Shown one piece after another: positions 63,552-64,000 of a DNA stretch of 64,000 bases. Below the pieces are notes generated by a model that was not told where the DNA came from, searched no databases, and saw only the letters and a program-made list of their open reading frames with translations. The stretch covers positions 54,943-118,942 of the forward strand of contig JBGCGC010000073.1 of the NCBI GenBank assembly GCA_045110475.1, in the 5' to 3' direction. The translations under genes were made by a program, and so were the position numbers. Positions within the stretch are counted from its first letter, which is position 1. Every line of letters begins with the position of its first letter. This stretch comes from Granulosicoccus sp045110475. Its GTDB lineage: Bacteria > Pseudomonadota > Gammaproteobacteria > Granulosicoccales > Granulosicoccaceae.

Positions 63552-63706
63552 CCATACCTGTATGGCTGCTTCGGGCACTCGGACTAAACCGCTACGCGGT
63601 AACTGCACTCCCACCTTCCTGACTTTTGGGTAGTTTGCTTTAAACCTGAGACTGACCTGTGTTGTTCTGTGTTTCCCCAACTACAGAAATACACAGGAGC
63701 AGTCTC

Positions 63707-64000
63707 ATGACTCATTCTATCAATTCCATCAGTCCATTGCGTCAGCGCATGATCAACGATATGGCAATGCGCAAGTTAGCATCCAAAACACAAGTATCGT
63801 ATATCCGCCATGTCCGACAGTTAGGTGAGTACCTTGGCCGTCCACCACAAACTGCTACCAGTGAAGACTTGCGTCTTTATCAGTTGCATCTTGTTGAAGG
63901 CGGTATCGCCACTGGCAACCTCAATCAGAACATTTCTGGTCTGCGCTTCTTTTTCAATATTACGTTAAGGCGCCCCGATATTGTATCGACCCTGACTAAC
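63707..64000 (+). CDS. Tyrosine-type integrase, IS91-associated kind (N-terminal part)
   Basis: The frame stays open from ATG 63707 to the window edge (98 codons), with GGAG upstream. The sequence SPLRQRMINDMAMRKLASKT followed by YIRHVRQLGEYL and ATSEDLRLYQLHLVEGG is the SAM-like N-terminal core-binding domain of tyrosine recombinases. It most resembles those encoded beside IS91-type Y-transposases. The catalytic R-H-R-Y residues lie beyond 64000. Its promoter region contains the small hairpin CCGCTACGCGG near 63590-63600. It is likely part of the accessory DNA after glmS. Confidence 0.82.
   Translation, partial: MTHSINSISPLRQRMINDMAMRKLASKTQVSYIRHVRQLGEYLGRPPQTATSEDLRLYQLHLVEGGIATGNLNQNISGLRFFFNITLRRPDIVSTLTN

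Larger units (their letters stand above)
63144..64000 (+). mobile_element. Putative Tn7-like element at attTn7, one end plus cargo (partial)
   Basis: The element end begins TGT at 63144, 26 bp after the glmS stop. Nine bases after the tip start, two abutting 20-bp repeats of the form AAAATAAAG-TGGTAACT appear. The Tn7 right end has the same layout: TGT tip, nine bases to the first site, and 20-bp TnsB sites reading AATAAAGT-AACT. The site and orientation also fit Tn7 insertion. No tnsABCD gene is seen to 64000. An IS21-type end is the alternative, because that family has TG tips with tandem repeats. The 5 bp before the tip (GCGAA, 63139-63143) would be the target duplication. Confidence 0.55.

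Noticed and set aside
1..64000. tRNA, rRNA and CRISPR loci
   Set aside because: No tRNA-like cloverleaf with TTCGA/TTCAA arm context, no rRNA conserved blocks and no regularly spaced repeats were noticed by eye; a tRNAscan or covariance search would be needed to be certain.

Overview
The window is a stretch of gammaproteobacterial chromosome that spans the replication origin. The evidence is the order gyrB-recF-dnaN-dnaA-rpmH-rnpA-yidD-yidC-mnmE, then mnmG-rsmG-parA-parB-atpIBEFHAGDC-glmU-glmS. Ubiquinone genes (ubiE, ubiJ, ubiB, ubiD), HslVU and the DUF484/XerC/DapF/LptM block also point to this class. Protein lengths are close to the E. coli ones. Genus cannot be fixed from the sequence; base composition looks close to balanced and nothing suggests an enteric bacterium.

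1-10.5 kb is a mixed region: an HpcH/HpaI-type aldolase, a DUF6502 gene overlapping a lipoprotein gene, a possibly frameshifted small secreted protein, a flavodoxin-like protein, uvrD, an aldo/keto reductase, a DUF938 methyltransferase, an MscS-type channel behind a 47-residue membrane microprotein, and a beta-carbonic anhydrase. 10.7-16.3 kb, all on the minus strand, is hslV-hslU-DUF971-ubiE-ubiJ-ubiB (proteolysis and ubiquinone synthesis). 16.3-25.9 kb carries a PilZ-like gene, a lipoprotein, the tightly overlapped lptM-lysA-dapF-DUF484-xerC cluster, an esterase, argH and a hemD that stands without hemC. 26.4-29.1 kb is a large GAF-PAS-PAS-GGDEF-EAL cyclic-di-GMP protein. 29.8-40 kb, minus strand, is ubiD, prlC, gyrB, recF, dnaN and dnaA.

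The dnaN-dnaA gap holds a perfect DnaA box, several near-matches and AT-rich DNA, and is the best oriC candidate. Three parS-like palindromes lie inside recF, about 13 kb from parA and parB. To the right, on the plus strand, are ribosome/RNase P/membrane insertion genes, tRNA modification genes (mnmE, mnmG), parAB, the complete F1Fo ATP synthase operon closed by a strong terminator, and glmU-glmS for UDP-GlcNAc synthesis. An ABC exporter, a 3-TM protein and a proline-rich microprotein sit on the minus strand between mnmE and mnmG.

The most notable feature is immediately downstream of glmS. Starting 26 bp past its stop codon is a TGT-tipped end with two abutting 20-bp repeats, laid out like the TnsB sites of the Tn7 right end. 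This is the classical attTn7 position. What follows looks accessory: a small membrane protein and the start of an IS91-associated type of tyrosine integrase, cut by the window edge. No tns gene is visible inside the window, so this may be a Tn7-like island whose transposition genes are lost or lie beyond base 64000.
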